Assembly (NCBI GenBank): GCA_045543615.1
Contig: JAZPXL010000037.1
Span: 62,001-126,000 of the forward strand
Reading direction: 5' to 3'
Length of the DNA stretch: 64,000 nt
Source of the DNA: CAG-390 sp045543615
Lineage (GTDB): Bacteria > Bacillota > Clostridia > Oscillospirales > CAG-272
Under the pieces are notes generated by a model that saw only the letters and a program-made list of their open reading frames with translations, was not told where the DNA came from and did not search any database. This document shows, piece after piece, positions 9,272-18,376 of this stretch. The position numbers were made by a program, and so were the translations under genes. Position 1 is the first letter of the stretch, and each line of letters opens with the position of its first letter.

Positions 9272-11908
9272 ATGAGCAAATGGTTTGCTAAAAATGCCGA
9301 AGAAGTGTTGTTGCATTTTTCTTGTGACAAAAAAAGAGGCAGAAGTGTGCCGGCTGAGCATCAAAGAAAGTCTCTGAATAATATCTTTAGGTATCCTAAG
9401 GCAGACATCGGAAAAGTTTTTGCAGCACTCAACACTGATGCAGCACTTGTCTTGCTCGTCGTCACCTTTGTTTTATCTGCAATTATTGGCGATACAGCAC
9501 AATCGTTGTGTGGAATTGCCATTCTATTCTTGTTCTATTTCCTTGCTTCGCTTGTCAAATTCAAGTCAACCAAGAGAATAGAAAATTCATACACTTTGCT
9601 TTTGCCGTCTGCAAAGATAGTAGAAAACGGCAAGCAACGTAGGCTTTCGATCTCAGATGTTGAGGCCGGAGATCTCATTGTCTTTGAGGCGGGTGATATA
9701 ATAGTAGCCGATGCACGCATAATTTCTTGCGTAGAATTGAAGATCGCCGAGAGACAGATTGATCCCAAAAACGGCAAAGTACAATATATCTCTGTATCTA
9801 AAACATCGGATGCCGTTGATGAGGATAGTGCGCTGAATGGTGCATATTCAAATATGGTTTATGCAGGTTCTGTAGTTATTTCAGGAAGTGGGCGAGCTGT
9901 TGTTGTTTCGGTTGGAGACGACACGAGAATTGTTACATCGGCATCAGGAATTGTTTTGGCAAAGACAGATGACAAACCTAAATATCTTGAATCTTTTGTT
10001 TCTTTTGCTAAACGGCTATCTCTCTTGATTCTTATATCAGTAATCCCCGTAACGCTCACAGCTTTGATTATCAGCTTGGGGGCTGATACTTCTGCAAATC
10101 CGACGGGCAATTTGCTGTATTTCTTTTTGAATGGGCTTTGCGTCGCCGTTGTGTCAATGAGCGAGCTTACCGTTCTACCAACGGAATCCCTTGTTACAAA
10201 ACAATTTTTACCCTCATCAAAAAGAAATTTCAGAACAAACAGTAGCTCTGTAACTAAACTTTCATCTGCAGATACTCTTGCTGATATTGACACGGTTCTT
10301 ATCCTTTGCCCTGAAGTTCTGTATGACAGAAAGCGAACACTTCGCCAGGTTTATTTTTCAGATAATTACTATCGATTTGATTCACTTTCCTCAGCGGATC
10401 TTGATTATTTTTCAAGACTTACGTTTTCTTTCTTTGCAAATGTTGAAATAAAGAAACTGAGCCCCGATCAGAAGGCTCTAAGCAATTATTATAAGTCTTT
10501 GGGGACTATAAACATAGAAAATGTAGACAAACCGCAGTTTTCAAGCTTGGACGATGACGGAATAACCGTAAGGATGCCTAATGGAACTGTACATTTTTTA
10601 TCTGCACGAGAAGATAGCTTTGAGTCTTTCACTCATTTCAGATATTTTGATGGTAGCGTTCGGCCTATAAACGAGGAGAGACGCCACGAAATTGCACTTG
10701 CGCACCAAAAGTTCTCTAAAAATGGACTTTCTGTCTTTGTATTTATGACAATCATCAACGCAAATGAAATCGTATTTGAAGGGCTTATGGGTGTCGGTTG
10801 TGAATTTCCTTATGCTGACGGCGAGCTGCGTGAAATGATGCACGAGTGCGGTATCGAACCAATACTTGTTCTTCCCGATGAAAATGAAACAAACATCAAT
10901 TTTGCACGCAATTGCGGAATCATCTCAGATGATAGGGAAATTGCTCTCTCATCTGAATACAAAAGCTTCAGAAGGCAGATAACGGATGCACCAATAGGAA
11001 CTAAAGTCTATATTGGCTTCGGCAGAAAGGGAACAGCTCTCCTCTCAGCAAGGCTTAAAAACGCAGGACGTCGTGTGCTGCCAATAATCAAAGACTCTGC
11101 TCACAGACGAGAAACATCTACACAAGCCGTATATGCAACGCACGCAGATTATTCTCTCGACTCAGTTAGACTCTCCTCCTCGCTTTGCCTAAAGCACACA
11201 GACGCGCAAGAGAAGAGTGGTGGACTATTTGATTGTATTCTCTCTATTTTAGGGTCTACAATGGCAAGATTGAAGCTTGGCATTTTCAAAAACTGCCTTG
11301 TTGTTGCAATCTTTATGCGTCTGCTGTCCATTTATCCGGCCATCCTTCTCGGTTATCATTCTATCTTACCGTCCTCACCCATAATTCTTTTGCTTGGACT
11401 TACTTTTGATGCAGTGGCGATGTCGATTATATCAAGCCACAAGGGAATTCCTGTCAGAGCGTCGGACACCTCACTGGACGCCGAGAGAATGTTTTCTGCT
11501 CCTGTCTCAATTGTTTACACGCTTGTAGGCTCTATAAGCGGTCTTTGCATCGTTTTCCTGACACACGCGCTTGAACTCTCAACAGTAATCTCAACTTCAT
11601 TTGCTCCGGTATTTTTCAGCTATGCTATTGTTTTTTCTCAAATTGCAGTTCTTGGAGCCTTCATAATAATAATGAAGAAAAAAGTCCGTTCTTCGTCGTT
11701 TTTTCTCAGGTTTTCTCTCCTTGTACTGTTTGCATCCGTGCTTCCAATAGTCAATCATTATTTAGGAACATTTATCTCAAGCCTTTCTTTCCTGCGTGTT
11801 GAACCGGTCAAGCTTCTGTTTTTGCTCATTCCTATAATAGTTTCATTCGCTTTGGTTCTGCTTTTTGACCTTGCTGTTGATCGTTTTGAAAAACTGCACC
11901 AAAAATAA
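9272..11908 (+). CDS. P-type ATPase homologue lacking all catalytic motifs (pseudo-ATPase)
   Basis: The 878 residues follow the P-type ATPase plan: two helices (about 57-96), an actuator-like domain (about 110-225, with GDLIVFEAGDIIVADARI and VYAGSVVISGSGRAVVV), two helices (246-300), a cytoplasmic domain and about six C-terminal helices (670-866). Yet the signatures are gone. TGES is replaced by DPKN near 164. The PEGLP-like helix reads SELTVLP. The phosphorylated DKTGT aligns with EVLYD at 348-352. TGD reads LPD near 534-536, and GDGxND aligns with IIKDSAHRRE near 605. The frame is open and membrane segments are intact, so it is conserved as a protein, not decayed. It cannot form the aspartyl-phosphate, so a regulatory or scaffold role is inferred. 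GGGGGTGA precedes the ATG. Confidence 0.78.
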   Translation: MSKWFAKNAEEVLLHFSCDKKRGRSVPAEHQRKSLNNIFRYPKADIGKVFAALNTDAALVLLVVTFVLSAIIGDTAQSLCGIAILFLFYFLASLVKFKSTKRIENSYTLLLPSAKIVENGKQRRLSISDVEAGDLIVFEAGDIIVADARIISCVELKIAERQIDPKNGKVQYISVSKTSDAVDEDSALNGAYSNMVYAGSVVISGSGRAVVVSVGDDTRIVTSASGIVLAKTDDKPKYLESFVSFAKRLSLLILISVIPVTLTALIISLGADTSANPTGNLLYFFLNGLCVAVVSMSELTVLPTESLVTKQFLPSSKRNFRTNSSSVTKLSSADTLADIDTVLILCPEVLYDRKRTLRQVYFSDNYYRFDSLSSADLDYFSRLTFSFFANVEIKKLSPDQKALSNYYKSLGTINIENVDKPQFSSLDDDGITVRMPNGTVHFLSAREDSFESFTHFRYFDGSVRPINEERRHEIALAHQKFSKNGLSVFVFMTIINANEIVFEGLMGVGCEFPYADGELREMMHECGIEPILVLPDENETNINFARNCGIISDDREIALSSEYKSFRRQITDAPIGTKVYIGFGRKGTALLSARLKNAGRRVLPIIKDSAHRRETSTQAVYATHADYSLDSVRLSSSLCLKHTDAQEKSGGLFDCILSILGSTMARLKLGIFKNCLVVAIFMRLLSIYPAILLGYHSILPSSPIILLLGLTFDAVAMSIISSHKGIPVRASDTSLDAERMFSAPVSIVYTLVGSISGLCIVFLTHALELSTVISTSFAPVFFSYAIVFSQIAVLGAFIIIMKKKVRSSSFFLRFSLLVLFASVLPIVNHYLGTFISSLSFLRVEPVKLLFLLIPIIVSFALVLLFDLAVDRFEKLHQK

Positions 11909-11965
11909 TTCTTTTAACACTTATTCCTTCATATTTTTTATTAAGAAAATATAGGAGTGAGCACA

Positions 11966-12241
11966 ATGAGAATAACAAGTAGCGATTTAAGAGAGAAGGA
12001 TGTTATCAATGTAACAACCGCAACCGTAATAGGTCGTATTAATGAGGTGGAGTTTGACTCTGCAACAGGTCAGATTACTACACTTTTGATTTTAAAGGAC
12101 AAAGGGATCTTTTCATTATTCAAAGAATCTCCAATAAGAATAACTTGGGATAAAATAGTATGCATTGGCGAAGACGCTGTGCTTGTCAGGCTGTCAAATA
12201 ACGAAATAGAGACCGTTTTTAGCTCTCGTAAAGAGGACTGA
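11966..12241 (+). CDS. YlmC/YmxH family PRC-barrel sporulation protein
   Basis: This is a 91-residue single PRC-barrel-like domain (RITSSDLREKDVINV ... GRINEVEFD) of the YlmC/YmxH group found in endospore formers; mutants in the family have subtle sporulation phenotypes, and the molecular function is unknown. An in-frame GTG lies 9 bases earlier, but it overlaps the AGGAG ribosome site, so the ATG used here is the better start. It follows the pseudo-P-type ATPase after 57 bases. Confidence 0.82.
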   Translation: MRITSSDLREKDVINVTTATVIGRINEVEFDSATGQITTLLILKDKGIFSLFKESPIRITWDKIVCIGEDAVLVRLSNNEIETVFSSRKED

Positions 12242-12304
12242 GAACTAATTTTTCTGATTTAGGGTTTGTAATTGTAAAAAAATTGTAAACACGAGCGTAA
12301 ACTC

Positions 12305-12333
12305 TTGCTATTTTATTATATTTATGCTATAAT
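12305..12333 (+). promoter_or_regulatory. sigma-A promoter of rpsB-tsf
   Basis: A -35 box TTGCTA and a perfect -10 box TATAAT are separated by 17 bases. Transcription should start near 12,340, giving a leader of about 140 bases before rpsB. Confidence 0.8.
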
Positions 12334-12340
12334 CTCAATG

Positions 12341-12480
12341 TTTGTGCCGCACTTTCACGGTGGGCGGTAACAAACAAGAAAACACACGCACGCTGTTGTT
12401 GTTGTCCCGGTGCCTTTTTATGCTAAAAGGTCGGACTGAACTTAGGTTTGCGGTGGAAAAAACCAAAGGAGGACATTATT
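12341..12480 (+). promoter_or_regulatory. structured 5' leader of rpsB
   Basis: The leader starts with a nested hairpin: TTTGT (12,341) pairs with ACAAA near 12,370 and CCGC pairs with GCGG inside it. A second small hairpin CCTTTT-TATGCT-AAAAGG follows near 12,412-12,429. The rpsB ribosome site AAAGGAGG sits at the end. Autogenous control by protein S2 is known for rpsB leaders in other bacteria. Whether this leader does the same is inference. Confidence 0.45.
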
Positions 12481-13218
12481 ATGTCAGTTATCACCATGAA
12501 ACAGCTGCTTGAAGCAGGCGTCCATTTCGGACATCACACCAGAAGATGGAACCCCAAGATGAAGCCTTACATCTTCACAGAGCGCAACGGTCTTTACATC
12601 ATTCACCTTGCAATGACCGTTCAGAAGATCGATGAGGCTTACGCTTACGTTCGCGAACTCGCTGCATCCGGCAAGAGCATCCTCTTTGTAGGCACAAAGA
12701 AGCAGGCTGCTGATGCCATCAAGGAAGAAGCAGAGAGATGTGGAATGTACTACGTTAACGTTCGTTGGCCCGGCGGTATGATGACAAACTTCAAGACTAT
12801 CAAGAAGTCCATCACCAGACTCAACACACTCAGAAGAATGTTTGAGGACGGTACCATCGATATGCTTCCCAAGAAGGAAGCTGCTGCTCGCCTTAAGGAA
12901 CTCAACGATCTTGAGAAGAACTACGGCGGCATTAAGACAATGACAGAGCTTCCCGCCGCTATCTTCGTTGTTGACACAAAGAAGGAAGCTAACGCTGTTA
13001 AGGAAGCAAGAAAGCTCGGTATTCCTGTAATCGCTATCGTTGACACTAACTGTGATCCCGATGATGCTGATTTCATCATCCCCGGCAACGATGACGCAAT
13101 CCGTGCAATCAAGCTCATCTCCTCTGTACTTGCAGATGCAGTTATCGAGGGTAGACAGGGCGAACAGCTTGAGCCTGCAGCTGAGGCTGAAGAGTCTGTA
13201 GAAGCTGACGCTGAGTAA
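12481..13218 (+). CDS. rpsB: 30S ribosomal protein S2
   Basis: S2 binds the back of the 30S head-body junction and is needed for S1 recruitment in many bacteria. The 245-residue product starts MSVITMKQLLEAGVHFGHH, the invariant S2 beginning, and contains VGTKKQA and RWPGGMMTNF. An upstream in-frame start would add 11 residues, but AAAGGAGG is placed correctly for this ATG. The C-terminal tail is acidic and Ala-rich. Followed by tsf after 27 bases, the usual pair. Confidence 0.98.
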   Translation: MSVITMKQLLEAGVHFGHHTRRWNPKMKPYIFTERNGLYIIHLAMTVQKIDEAYAYVRELAASGKSILFVGTKKQAADAIKEEAERCGMYYVNVRWPGGMMTNFKTIKKSITRLNTLRRMFEDGTIDMLPKKEAAARLKELNDLEKNYGGIKTMTELPAAIFVVDTKKEANAVKEARKLGIPVIAIVDTNCDPDDADFIIPGNDDAIRAIKLISSVLADAVIEGRQGEQLEPAAEAEESVEADAE

Positions 13219-13245
13219 TTATTTGAAAATTAAAGGAGAATAGAA

Positions 13246-14175
13246 ATGGCTACTATTTCTGCAAAGGACGTTGCTGCACTTCGTGCAAAGACCGGTATTG
13301 GTATGATGGAGTGCAAGAAGGCACTCGTAGAAGCTGAAGGCGATATGGATAAGGCAATGAAGATCCTCCGCGAAAGAGGACTTGCTGTTGCTGCTAAGAA
13401 GGAAGGCAGAATTGCCGCTGAGGGTGTTGTTGACATTCTCAAGGATGGTAATGTAACCGCTATGATCGAGGTTAACTCCGAGACAGACTTTGTTGCAAAG
13501 AACGCTGCGTTCCGTGACTTCGTAAAGGGTCTCCTTCGCACAATCATCGCTTCCAAGCCCGCATCTGTCGAGGCTCTCAATGATTGCATTTTCGATGATA
13601 GCAATATCTCAGTTGACGCTAAGCTTAAGGAAATGATCTTCACAATTGGTGAGAAGATCAGCATCCGTCGTTTCGTAATTCGTGAGGGCGTAACAAGCAC
13701 ATATGTACACGGCGCAGGCGTTGCAGGCGTTATCGTTCGCTTTGAGACAGACGCTGACATTGAAAACGAAGGCTTTGCAGTTCTTGCAAAGAATATCGCT
13801 CTCCAGATAGCTGCAGGCAGCCCTCCCACATACGTTTGCCGTGAGGATGTTCCTGCTTCCGTTCTTGAGGAAGAGACACGCATTCAGGTTGCAGCTCTTA
13901 AGAATGATCCTAAGAATGCAAGCAAGCCTGACAATATTCTCGAGAAGATCGTTCTCGGTAAGATGGGCAAGTTCTACGAGAGCGTATGTCTCCTCGACCA
14001 GTCCTACATTAAGGATGATGATCTCACCGTTGGTAAGTACATCGAGACTGCTTCCAAGGAGCTCGGCATTACCGTTAAGGTTGTAGACTTCGTTCTCTAC
14101 GAAAAGGGCGAGGGTATCGAGAAGAGAGAAGACAATTTTGCTGAAGAAATCGCAAAGTTGACAGGCAATAACTAA
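13246..14175 (+). CDS. tsf: translation elongation factor Ts
   Basis: EF-Ts exchanges GDP for GTP on EF-Tu. The 309-residue product has the UBA-like N-terminal domain (VAALRAKTGIGMMECKKAL), the TDFVAKN motif that contacts EF-Tu near residue 80, and the full core and dimerization domains. An AAAGGAGAA site precedes it. A strong terminator follows 8 bases after the stop, closing the rpsB-tsf operon. Confidence 0.98.
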   Translation: MATISAKDVAALRAKTGIGMMECKKALVEAEGDMDKAMKILRERGLAVAAKKEGRIAAEGVVDILKDGNVTAMIEVNSETDFVAKNAAFRDFVKGLLRTIIASKPASVEALNDCIFDDSNISVDAKLKEMIFTIGEKISIRRFVIREGVTSTYVHGAGVAGVIVRFETDADIENEGFAVLAKNIALQIAAGSPPTYVCREDVPASVLEEETRIQVAALKNDPKNASKPDNILEKIVLGKMGKFYESVCLLDQSYIKDDDLTVGKYIETASKELGITVKVVDFVLYEKGEGIEKREDNFAEEIAKLTGNN

Positions 14176-14183
14176 TAAAGTTA

Positions 14184-14224
14184 TCCCGCCATTGACACAA
14201 CTTGGTCATTGGCGGGAATTTTTT
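14184..14224 (+). terminator. rho-independent terminator of rpsB-tsf
   Basis: The arms TCCCGCCATTGAC and GTCATTGGCGGGA pair over 13 positions with one mismatch around an 8-base loop. A run of six T follows. Confidence 0.9.
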
Positions 14225-14256
14225 ACGCTTTTTTGATATAAATTTACAAAAAGGTG

Positions 14257-14285
14257 TTTACAAATCGCATTAAATAAGATAAAAT
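14257..14285 (+). promoter_or_regulatory. sigma-A promoter of pyrH operon
   Basis: TTTACA and TAAAAT are spaced by 17 bases, starting the long pyrH-frr-uppS-cdsA-dxr-rseP-ispG-polC transcription unit. Confidence 0.7.
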
Positions 14286-14316
14286 AATATATAATGCATA
14301 TACAAGAGGTGTCCTA

Positions 14317-15024
14317 ATGTCAGATTACAAATACAAGAGAGTTCTTCTCAAGCTTTCAGGTGAAGCAATTATAGGCAATGGATCGATAATTAATTTTGAT
14401 TTTCTTGATGAGATAGCTAAGACTCTTGTTGCTATCGCAAATGATGGCGTTGAGATAGGTGTTATTATTGGAGCCGGAAATATTTGGCGGGGCAGAAGCA
14501 GTGGCGAGATGGACAGAGTTACTGCTGACAGTATGGGAATGCTTGGAACTGTCATCAACGCTCTCGCTGCAGCTGATGCTGTAAAACGCGCAGGTGGCAA
14601 ATCGATGGTTATGACGTCAACAGAGATGGAGCCATATGCTGATCAATATTCAGCTCGCAAAGCTCGCAAGGCTCTCTCCGATGGTTGCATTGTATTCTTT
14701 GGCGGAGGCACCGGAAGCCCGTTCTTCTCAACTGACACGGCCGGAATGCTCAGAGCAAACGAAATTGAAGCTGATGTTTTCCTGCTTGCTAAGAACATAG
14801 ATGGTATTTATGACAGAGACCCCAAGAAGGACAAGGATGCAGTATTCTTTGATGAGATTTCTTACTCAGAAATGATGAGCCGTTCGCTTAAGGGTATCGA
14901 CCTTACCGCATCTGCTATGGGCGCAGAATTTGGCCCTGATGCATTCGCGTTTATGCTCTCTGACACCGAAGATATTGTCCGTGCAATCAAAGGCGATTGC
15001 CGTGGCACTACAATAAAGAAATAA
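14317..15024 (+). CDS. pyrH: UMP kinase
   Basis: PyrH phosphorylates UMP to UDP in pyrimidine nucleotide synthesis and belongs to the amino acid kinase fold. The 235 residues begin with YKRVLLKLSGEA, then show VIGAGNIWRGR, the UMP-binding MGMLGTVINALA and the ATP-binding FFGGGTGSPFFSTDT. Length is normal. pyrH-frr is the standard order after rpsB-tsf, here with its own promoter between tsf and pyrH. Confidence 0.97.
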   Translation: MSDYKYKRVLLKLSGEAIIGNGSIINFDFLDEIAKTLVAIANDGVEIGVIIGAGNIWRGRSSGEMDRVTADSMGMLGTVINALAAADAVKRAGGKSMVMTSTEMEPYADQYSARKARKALSDGCIVFFGGGTGSPFFSTDTAGMLRANEIEADVFLLAKNIDGIYDRDPKKDKDAVFFDEISYSEMMSRSLKGIDLTASAMGAEFGPDAFAFMLSDTEDIVRAIKGDCRGTTIKK

Positions 15025-15052
15025 AATATACATAAAACGGAGGATTTGATAA

Positions 15053-15607
15053 ATGAAACTCGATTCCAAAGCGTATGAAGAAAAAATGAAAAAGACAATT
15101 GAAGCATTTGAGGCTCAGCTTGCTCTCATCAGAGCCGGTAGAGCAAACCCTATGCTTCTTAACGGTGTTACATTCGAATATTACGGCTCACCCACACCCG
15201 TAAACACAATGGCTGACGTTAAGGCAACTGACTCTAAGACTGTTACAATTACACCTTATGATCAGTCCACAATCAAGGCTATCGAGAAAGCAATTCTTGC
15301 TTCCGATATCGGAATTACCCCCTCTAACGACGGTCATTGCATAAGACTCGTTTTCCCCCAGCCCACAGAAGAACGACGCAAAGAGCTTGCAAAACAGGCT
15401 CAGAAGCAGGGAGAGGATGCAAAGGTTGCTATCAGAAACATCCGTAGAGATGCAAATGAAAAGTGCAAGAAGCTCAAGAAGGATGGGGAGATGACTGAAG
15501 ACGAACAGAAGGCTTCTGAAAAGGCTATCCAGGACCTTACTGATAAGTACATCAGAATCATCGACGAGATAGTTGCTAAGAAATCCAAGGAGATTATGTC
15601 GCTTTAA
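15053..15607 (+). CDS. frr: ribosome recycling factor
   Basis: RRF splits post-termination ribosomes together with EF-G. The 184-residue product has the family length, and the conserved segments RAGRANPMLL, DQSTIKAIEKAI, GIRL-like IRLVFPQPTEERR and the long helical tail. AAAACGGAGG precedes the ATG. uppS starts 20 bases after its stop. Confidence 0.97.
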   Translation: MKLDSKAYEEKMKKTIEAFEAQLALIRAGRANPMLLNGVTFEYYGSPTPVNTMADVKATDSKTVTITPYDQSTIKAIEKAILASDIGITPSNDGHCIRLVFPQPTEERRKELAKQAQKQGEDAKVAIRNIRRDANEKCKKLKKDGEMTEDEQKASEKAIQDLTDKYIRIIDEIVAKKSKEIMSL

Positions 15608-15627
15608 TAGCGACTTGTGACGGTGCT

Positions 15628-16344
15628 ATGTCTGGAAGGACGGATAACTCATCTCGCGTAACAGTTGACGAGAGATTGAGGCACATAGCGTTTATAATGG
15701 ACGGCAACGGTAGATGGGCTGAACGGCGAGGAATGCCTCGCCGTTTCGGTCACAAATACGGTGCTGAAGCATTCAGAAAAATAGTCAGGTACTGTGGCGA
15801 TATTGGCATCAAATACGTCACTGTTTATGCCTTTTCCACAGAAAATTGGCAGAGACCTGAAAAAGAAGTGCAATCCATAATGAAGCTTCTTGACGAGTAT
15901 ATCGATGAGTGCAGAAAGTCTGCTGATGAATATGATATTAAGATGAAATTCATTGGAGATCTTGCACCACTTGAGCCTACGCTGAGAGAAAAGGCACTTG
16001 CGCTTGAAAAAGAAACAGAGAACAATAGCTTATACCTCTGTATCGCCCTCAATTATGGTGGGCGAGACGAGCTTGTTCACGCCTTCAATGCGCTTATGGC
16101 AGAGAACAAGACTCATATAACCGAAAAGGATATTGAAAGCAAATTATATACTGCATCCATTCCCGATCCCGACCTTATTGTAAGGACAGCCGGCGAGATG
16201 CGACTTTCAAATTTCCTTATGTGGCAATCAGCATATTCCGAATTTTATTTCACCGACACTCTATGGCCTGATCTTTCAAGCAAGGATATTGATCTTGCAG
16301 TTGAAGAGTTTTACAGACGTAAGCGTCGATTTGGAAAGGTTTAA
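15628..16344 (+). CDS. uppS: isoprenyl transferase (undecaprenyl diphosphate synthase)
   Basis: A cis-prenyltransferase that extends farnesyl diphosphate to the C55 lipid carrier for peptidoglycan. The 238 residues contain FIMDGNGRWAERRGMPR near residue 24 with the catalytic Asp, the HKYGAEAF helix, and the C-terminal signature DLIVRTAGEMRLSNFLMWQ, in which the usual Gln after Glu is Met. It is followed by cdsA after 8 bases. The start is supported by its position after frr, but the ribosome site (ACGGTG) is weak, and a later start is possible. Confidence 0.95.
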   Translation: MSGRTDNSSRVTVDERLRHIAFIMDGNGRWAERRGMPRRFGHKYGAEAFRKIVRYCGDIGIKYVTVYAFSTENWQRPEKEVQSIMKLLDEYIDECRKSADEYDIKMKFIGDLAPLEPTLREKALALEKETENNSLYLCIALNYGGRDELVHAFNALMAENKTHITEKDIESKLYTASIPDPDLIVRTAGEMRLSNFLMWQSAYSEFYFTDTLWPDLSSKDIDLAVEEFYRRKRRFGKV

Positions 16345-16352
16345 ACCGAATT

Positions 16353-17171
16353 ATGTTAGATCGAATTAAATCAGCAGTGATAATACTTGGAATAACTATT
16401 CCTTGTGTATTATTCTGCGATACAATATTCCACGCAATTGCAATGACACTTTTTTCTGTCAGAGCTGTTTTTGAAGCACTCAGATGTTTTGGATTTCATA
16501 AAAATATAGGCGTTTCGATACCACTTTATATCGCCTGTGCTTTGCCTATGGGTGCATATTTTCTTGATAACGCGTTGTTTTTCAAGATAGCATTGACGAG
16601 CATCTTCTTTGTTTTCTTTTTGGTAATGTCGCTGTCTTCTCTGCAAATTCCTCGTCCCGAATACAAAAATCTCGCTGCCGCATCCATGCTTTCTTTGTTC
16701 GCTGTTTCAGGCTTTACTGCACTTGAAATAATGGGCGTTGCAAAACACGGATTTTTCATCTTGTTTTTTACTTATGTCGCTTCTTGGGCTACGGACTGCA
16801 GTGCGTTCTTTGTTGGGAGATTTTTTGGCAAGCACAAGCTTTGCCCAGAGCTTAGTCCAAAGAAAACAGTTGAAGGCTTTGTCGGTGGAGTTATAATTGG
16901 TTCAACTCTGTTAGTGCTTCTTGTTTTATTATTTGATATATTTGCGCAAACGGTGGAGCCCAATTATATAATGGTTGCTATAACTGCATTGATAACAACT
17001 GTTGTATCACAAGCAGGAGACCTTTGTTTTTCAGCGATTAAGAGAGACACACAGATCAAGGATTTTGGTAAATTGCTTCCGGGTCATGGAGGTATCCTTG
17101 ACAGATTTGATTCCACCTTTGCTGTTGCGATAGCTCTTTTATTCTTGCTGAATTTTCACAACTTATTTTAA
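16353..17171 (+). CDS. cdsA: phosphatidate cytidylyltransferase
   Basis: CdsA makes CDP-diacylglycerol from phosphatidic acid and CTP for phospholipid synthesis. The 272-residue product is a polytopic membrane protein with about seven hydrophobic helices. It carries the motif SPKKTVEGFVGG near residue 169 and the C-terminal signature KDFGKLLPGHGGILDRFDS. The next gene, dxr, starts directly after its stop codon. Confidence 0.96.
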   Translation: MLDRIKSAVIILGITIPCVLFCDTIFHAIAMTLFSVRAVFEALRCFGFHKNIGVSIPLYIACALPMGAYFLDNALFFKIALTSIFFVFFLVMSLSSLQIPRPEYKNLAAASMLSLFAVSGFTALEIMGVAKHGFFILFFTYVASWATDCSAFFVGRFFGKHKLCPELSPKKTVEGFVGGVIIGSTLLVLLVLLFDIFAQTVEPNYIMVAITALITTVVSQAGDLCFSAIKRDTQIKDFGKLLPGHGGILDRFDSTFAVAIALLFLLNFHNLF

Positions 17172-18344
17172 GTGAGTAAAAAAACAAAAATGAAGAAAAA
17201 TATAATTTTGCTTGGCTCGACAGGTTCGGTCGGACTTCAGGCAGCAGATGTTGCACGGGCGCAGGGATATGGTGTCCGTGCAATTTGTGCAAATAATAAT
17301 TTTAAAGTAGTAGAAGAGCAAATACGTGAGTTTGGCGCAACTGCGGCAGCTATGTCTAATATTGCTGCGGGTGCTGAGCTTAAGCTTAGAACACGGGATC
17401 TTCCTGTGAAAATATATGCCGGCGAGAGCGGAATTTGCGAAATGATTGCTGATACCGAAGCTGACGTTGCTGTCAACTCAATTATCGGAACATCGGGTCT
17501 TCGTCCCACTCTTGCCGTAATTGATGCCGGAATGCAGCTTGCGCTTGCTAACAAAGAGTCACTTGTTATTGCAGGTGATATTGTGATGCAAAAAGCGCGA
17601 GAGGCCGGTGTCCTTATTACACCTGTTGACAGCGAGCATTGTGCTATTGCTCAATGCCTGAGAAGTGGAAAACAGGAAGAGGTAAAAAGGCTTATATTAA
17701 CTGCTTCGGGTGGCCCGTTCTTTAGAAAAAGCAGAGAAGAGCTTGGCTCTATAACCTGTTCTCAAGCACTTGCGCATCCTACCTGGAAAATGGGCGCAAA
17801 AATTACAATCGACAGCGCAACAATGATGAATAAAGGCTTTGAGGTAATTGAAGCATCTCGTTTATTCTCAGTACCGTCAAGCAGAATAGACGTTCTTGTT
17901 CACAGAGAAAGCATTGTGCATTCGCTTGTTGAATATCAGGACAACTCACTTATAGCCCAGCTTTCAGTTCCTGACATGAGGCTTTGTGTTCAGTATGCAA
18001 TTGAGTGCCCACACAGAATGCCATCTGTTGTTCCTGAGCTTGATCTGGCTAAAATATCAACTCTTTCTTTTGCTATACCCGATGAGGAAACGTTCATTCC
18101 CTTGAGGCTCGCAAGAGAAGCTCTCGACTTGGGAGGTGCAGCAACAGCTGTGCTTCACTCCGCAAACGAAGTTGCGGTTGAAAAATTTCTTGCAAGCGAA
18201 ATTTCATTTACTGATATTTTTGACACTCTTGTTTATGTGTGCAGAGAACTCAGTGGAGCATCCTCTGCAACAACACTTGACGCAATAATGGATTGCGTCA
18301 AAGACGCAGCAGCTCTTGCTCGTCAGTATTTAGACAACAAGTAA
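17172..18344 (+). CDS. dxr: 1-deoxy-D-xylulose 5-phosphate reductoisomerase
   Basis: Second enzyme of the MEP isoprenoid pathway, converting DXP to MEP with NADPH. The product has the nucleotide-binding ILLGSTGSVG near residue 11, ALANKESLVIAG, the metal-binding PVDSEHCAI and the family segment MNKGFEVIEA. The GTG start used here directly abuts cdsA; an ATG 18 bases downstream (MKKNIILL) is equally plausible because neither has a clear ribosome site. ispG, another MEP-pathway gene, lies two genes downstream. Confidence 0.96.
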   Translation: MSKKTKMKKNIILLGSTGSVGLQAADVARAQGYGVRAICANNNFKVVEEQIREFGATAAAMSNIAAGAELKLRTRDLPVKIYAGESGICEMIADTEADVAVNSIIGTSGLRPTLAVIDAGMQLALANKESLVIAGDIVMQKAREAGVLITPVDSEHCAIAQCLRSGKQEEVKRLILTASGGPFFRKSREELGSITCSQALAHPTWKMGAKITIDSATMMNKGFEVIEASRLFSVPSSRIDVLVHRESIVHSLVEYQDNSLIAQLSVPDMRLCVQYAIECPHRMPSVVPELDLAKISTLSFAIPDEETFIPLRLAREALDLGGAATAVLHSANEVAVEKFLASEISFTDIFDTLVYVCRELSGASSATTLDAIMDCVKDAAALARQYLDNK

Positions 18345-18376
18345 TATTTACTGTTTTTTTCTTGAAAGGTTATTTA

